The translations under genes were made by a program, and so were the position numbers. The notes beneath the pieces were generated by a model, which saw only the letters and a list, made by a program, of their open reading frames with translations, did not search any database and was not told where the DNA came from. This document shows, piece by piece, positions 62,701 to 64,000 of a stretch of DNA of 64,000 nt (position 1 is the first letter of the stretch; every line of letters begins with the position of its first letter). Origin of the DNA: Lentisphaerae bacterium ADurb.Bin082 (GTDB lineage Bacteria; Verrucomicrobiota; Lentisphaeria; Oligosphaerales; Oligosphaeraceae); NCBI GenBank assembly GCA_002070945.1, contig MWEG01000123.1:38112-102111 (forward strand), read 5' to 3'.

Positions 62701-62741
62701 CGAGGGGGAGGAAAGAACCAGTGGTACTTTCCTCCCCCTCG
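62701..62741 (-). terminator. Perfect 15-bp hairpin
   Basis: CGAGGGGGAGGAAAG and CTTTCCTCCCCCTCG flank an 11-base loop, about 80 bp past the stop of the truncated GH gene. No T-run follows in either direction, so it could be a Rho-independent-like barrier, an mRNA 3' end stabiliser or a protein site. Confidence 0.55.
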
Positions 62742-62821
62742 TAAAATTCAACTACGCTTTCAGCGGACGCTGCCTTGGGCAGCTCCAGTTTTTATGTTTG
62801 CTCGGGAATTTTACCGAACCG

Positions 62822-63874
62822 TTATTTTCGGGAAAAGACCAGTGCGCGATAATCGTTTCCTTGCCACTTGACGGCGATTCCGGAAGCAAGCTCGCTGGCA
62901 TCCAAGGTTGCAACGCGCTCATTGCTCGCCATGTCTTTCAGGGTGTAGCTCCCCTCAGGCAGGTTGGGAATGGCGATTTTGACCATCTCGCACGTATCCT
63001 CATTGCGGAACAGACAGATTATTCCATTCCCCGTGCGGGCATACCTGGCGAAGCCATCCCATTCGTTATATTCGATGTAATTGCCGCCTTTGAATTTATG
63101 AAATTCGCTAAGGACTCCTGGAGCAATCAATTGATTAAGGTTTTGGCAGATATTTTTGATTTCAGCCTTAGCGTCTTCGTCGAGGAGGCGCAAATCGCCG
63201 GCGATCAGCGGCGTGCCGACGGATGCGGTCAGCAGATTCTCGGCAGCTTTGCCGTTCTGCAAACAGATCAGACTGCCCAGGATGCGTTCGTTCGGCAAGA
63301 CAGTGACATAATTGTAAAGGGTGTTGCGAATTTTGCGCGCATTCAGTATTTCCGGCTTTAATGTGTTCATGTTGGAAGCGTGGTGCAATTCTGAAAACAT
63401 CAGTGCGCCAATGCTTGGAGTTTCCGTGCCAAAGGTCTCGAAACTGAAGTCGATCACAAGACTGGGAAAACGTTTTTTGAGTTCATTTCGGCAATGCATC
63501 ATGGAAGCATACTGTTCAGGAATGGAGTCAGACAAATCATGATGATACTTGTGAGTGGTCGCTGAACAGCCGTAGGGAGTCATGCCGTAGGGGCTTAAAA
63601 TAGAGCTGAAGTCGAGTTTGAAGTAATCCACATTATACTGTTTTGCCAGCTGGCTGAGTTTCTCAATGAGAAATTCTCGATGTTTGGAAGCCAGGCAGCG
63701 GCAGGTGTAGTCAGAGCTGATGCCAAAACGCTTGCGGGTTCCATGCGAAGTCAGAGCGTTATCTTCAGGGTGTGTGCCAAGAGCGCCGTAGTCAGTGCCG
63801 ATGTTGAACCATAACCCAACTTCCCCCAAAATAACCTTTTTCCAAGTAGGAATACGCAGGGGAAATTGTAGCAA
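62822..63874 (-). CDS. 5'-truncated clan GH-D-like glycosidase
   Basis: 350 residues. The sequence joins a GH36/GH27-type barrel in the middle: VGLWFNIGTDYG, LASKHREFLIEKLSQLAKQYNVDYF, FKLDFSSI (about 84-91, presumed nucleophile Asp), then VIDFSFETFGTETPS. The C-terminal beta domain is complete (IVEYNEWDGF-like IEYNEWDGFARYARTGN; FRNEDTCEMVKIAIPNLPEGSYTL). Full enzymes have a large N-terminal beta domain and the first barrel strands, which are missing. The first 16 residues look unrelated. Upstream is AT-rich intergenic DNA and a divergent promoter, so the 5' part was probably deleted. Whether a product is made is doubtful. Confidence 0.65.
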   Translation of the reverse strand: MLQFPLRIPTWKKVILGEVGLWFNIGTDYGALGTHPEDNALTSHGTRKRFGISSDYTCRCLASKHREFLIEKLSQLAKQYNVDYFKLDFSSILSPYGMTPYGCSATTHKYHHDLSDSIPEQYASMMHCRNELKKRFPSLVIDFSFETFGTETPSIGALMFSELHHASNMNTLKPEILNARKIRNTLYNYVTVLPNERILGSLICLQNGKAAENLLTASVGTPLIAGDLRLLDEDAKAEIKNICQNLNQLIAPGVLSEFHKFKGGNYIEYNEWDGFARYARTGNGIICLFRNEDTCEMVKIAIPNLPEGSYTLKDMASNERVATLDASELASGIAVKWQGNDYRALVFSRK

Positions 63875-63905
63875 CTAATTTTCTAATTTTTTTGACTTTA
63901 TTTTC

Positions 63906-63957
63906 TTGACATTGTTTAGATTAGAGTTATATTATGTAGCATTATGTTTGTACAAAC
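63906..63957 (+). promoter_or_regulatory. Divergent promoter with TTTGTACAAA palindrome
   Basis: TTGACA (63906-63911) is followed by TATATT after 16 bases or TATTAT after 18. GTTTGTACAAAC (63946-63957), a perfect 12-bp palindrome, sits just past the expected start of transcription. It resembles half of the AraR operator core, so a GntR/LacI-hybrid or LacI regulator is a likely binder. Confidence 0.6.
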
Positions 63958-63990
63958 GTCCAAAACAACGATAAACGGCAGGACCTACGA

Positions 63991-64000
63991 ATGCAAAACG
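63991..64000 (+). CDS. Start of a gene leaving the window
   Basis: ATG at 63991 has AGGA about seven bases upstream and lies 33 bp after the palindrome. Only three codons are visible (Met-Gln-Asn), so no product can be named. Confidence 0.35.

Larger units (their letters stand above)
62410..62821. other. Intergenic gap upstream of the GntR-type regulator
   Basis: Contains the promoter at 62540-62568 and the perfect hairpin at 62701-62741. TAAACCA occurs twice 22 bp apart (62522 and 62544) around the -10, a possible regulator site. No gene seen. Confidence 0.6.

Overview
The window reads as a chromosomal segment of a glycan-degrading PVC-group bacterium, most likely Lentisphaerota (Victivallales-like). 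The reasons are three pseudopilins that share the N-terminal motif [17 protein letters not shown] followed by [10 protein letters not shown], many unusual multidomain glycoside hydrolases (GHs), a DUF4838-type protein, a GH78 rhamnosidase, Gfo/Idh/MocA oxidoreductases and LacI, AraC and hybrid GntR sugar regulators. This placement is inference from protein style; no rRNA is present. I saw no tRNA, rRNA, CRISPR array, transposase or phage gene. Layout 0-27 kb (GC-rich): a truncated secreted SGNH hydrolase; a glycosyltransferase; a minus-strand housekeeping run (an HMGL-like enzyme fused to a Cache domain, lgt, rluD-type, ispH); a secreted GH-like protein; a TatD/EboB-like hydrolase; a MoxR ATPase; an O-antigen-ligase-like protein fused to a carbohydrate-binding-like domain, with a LolA-like partner; secG with a long Ala-rich tail; an oxidoreductase; a HEAT-repeat protein; HPr; a GH78 enzyme; and a secreted DUF4838 protein. 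Layout 27-35.7 kb (visibly more AT-rich): LacI regulator, pseudopilin and a 1666-residue secreted GH, with a promoter carrying a LacI-type operator between regulator and pilin; dispersed repeats bracket the block. Layout 35.7-40.3 kb (GC-rich again): a beta-lactamase-fold hydrolase, thiL, a MetF-MetV-like fusion and an AraC regulator. Layout 40.5-49.1 kb: a PHP phosphoesterase, two cytoplasmic clan GH-D-like enzymes, an AbrB/PIN toxin-antitoxin pair whose PIN gene is frameshifted, an M28 peptidase, and a dense mosaic of intergenic repeats. Layout 49.1-62.5 kb: a minus-strand cluster reading GntR/LacI-hybrid regulator, pseudopilin, GH20-like protein, oxidoreductase, pseudopilin, GH-like protein with a ThuA-like tail, beta-helix protein and GH-D-like enzyme, with a good promoter upstream. 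Layout 62.8-64 kb: a 5'-truncated GH-D-like gene and a divergent promoter with a GTTTGTACAAAC palindrome. How the genes work together (inference): each polysaccharide locus pairs a sugar-sensing repressor with a pseudopilin, secreted multidomain hydrolases and cytoplasmic glycosidases or oxidoreductases that finish the released sugars. Intergenic DNA carries at least three dispersed repeat families, plus short irregular tandem tracts, that mark the boundaries between loci.
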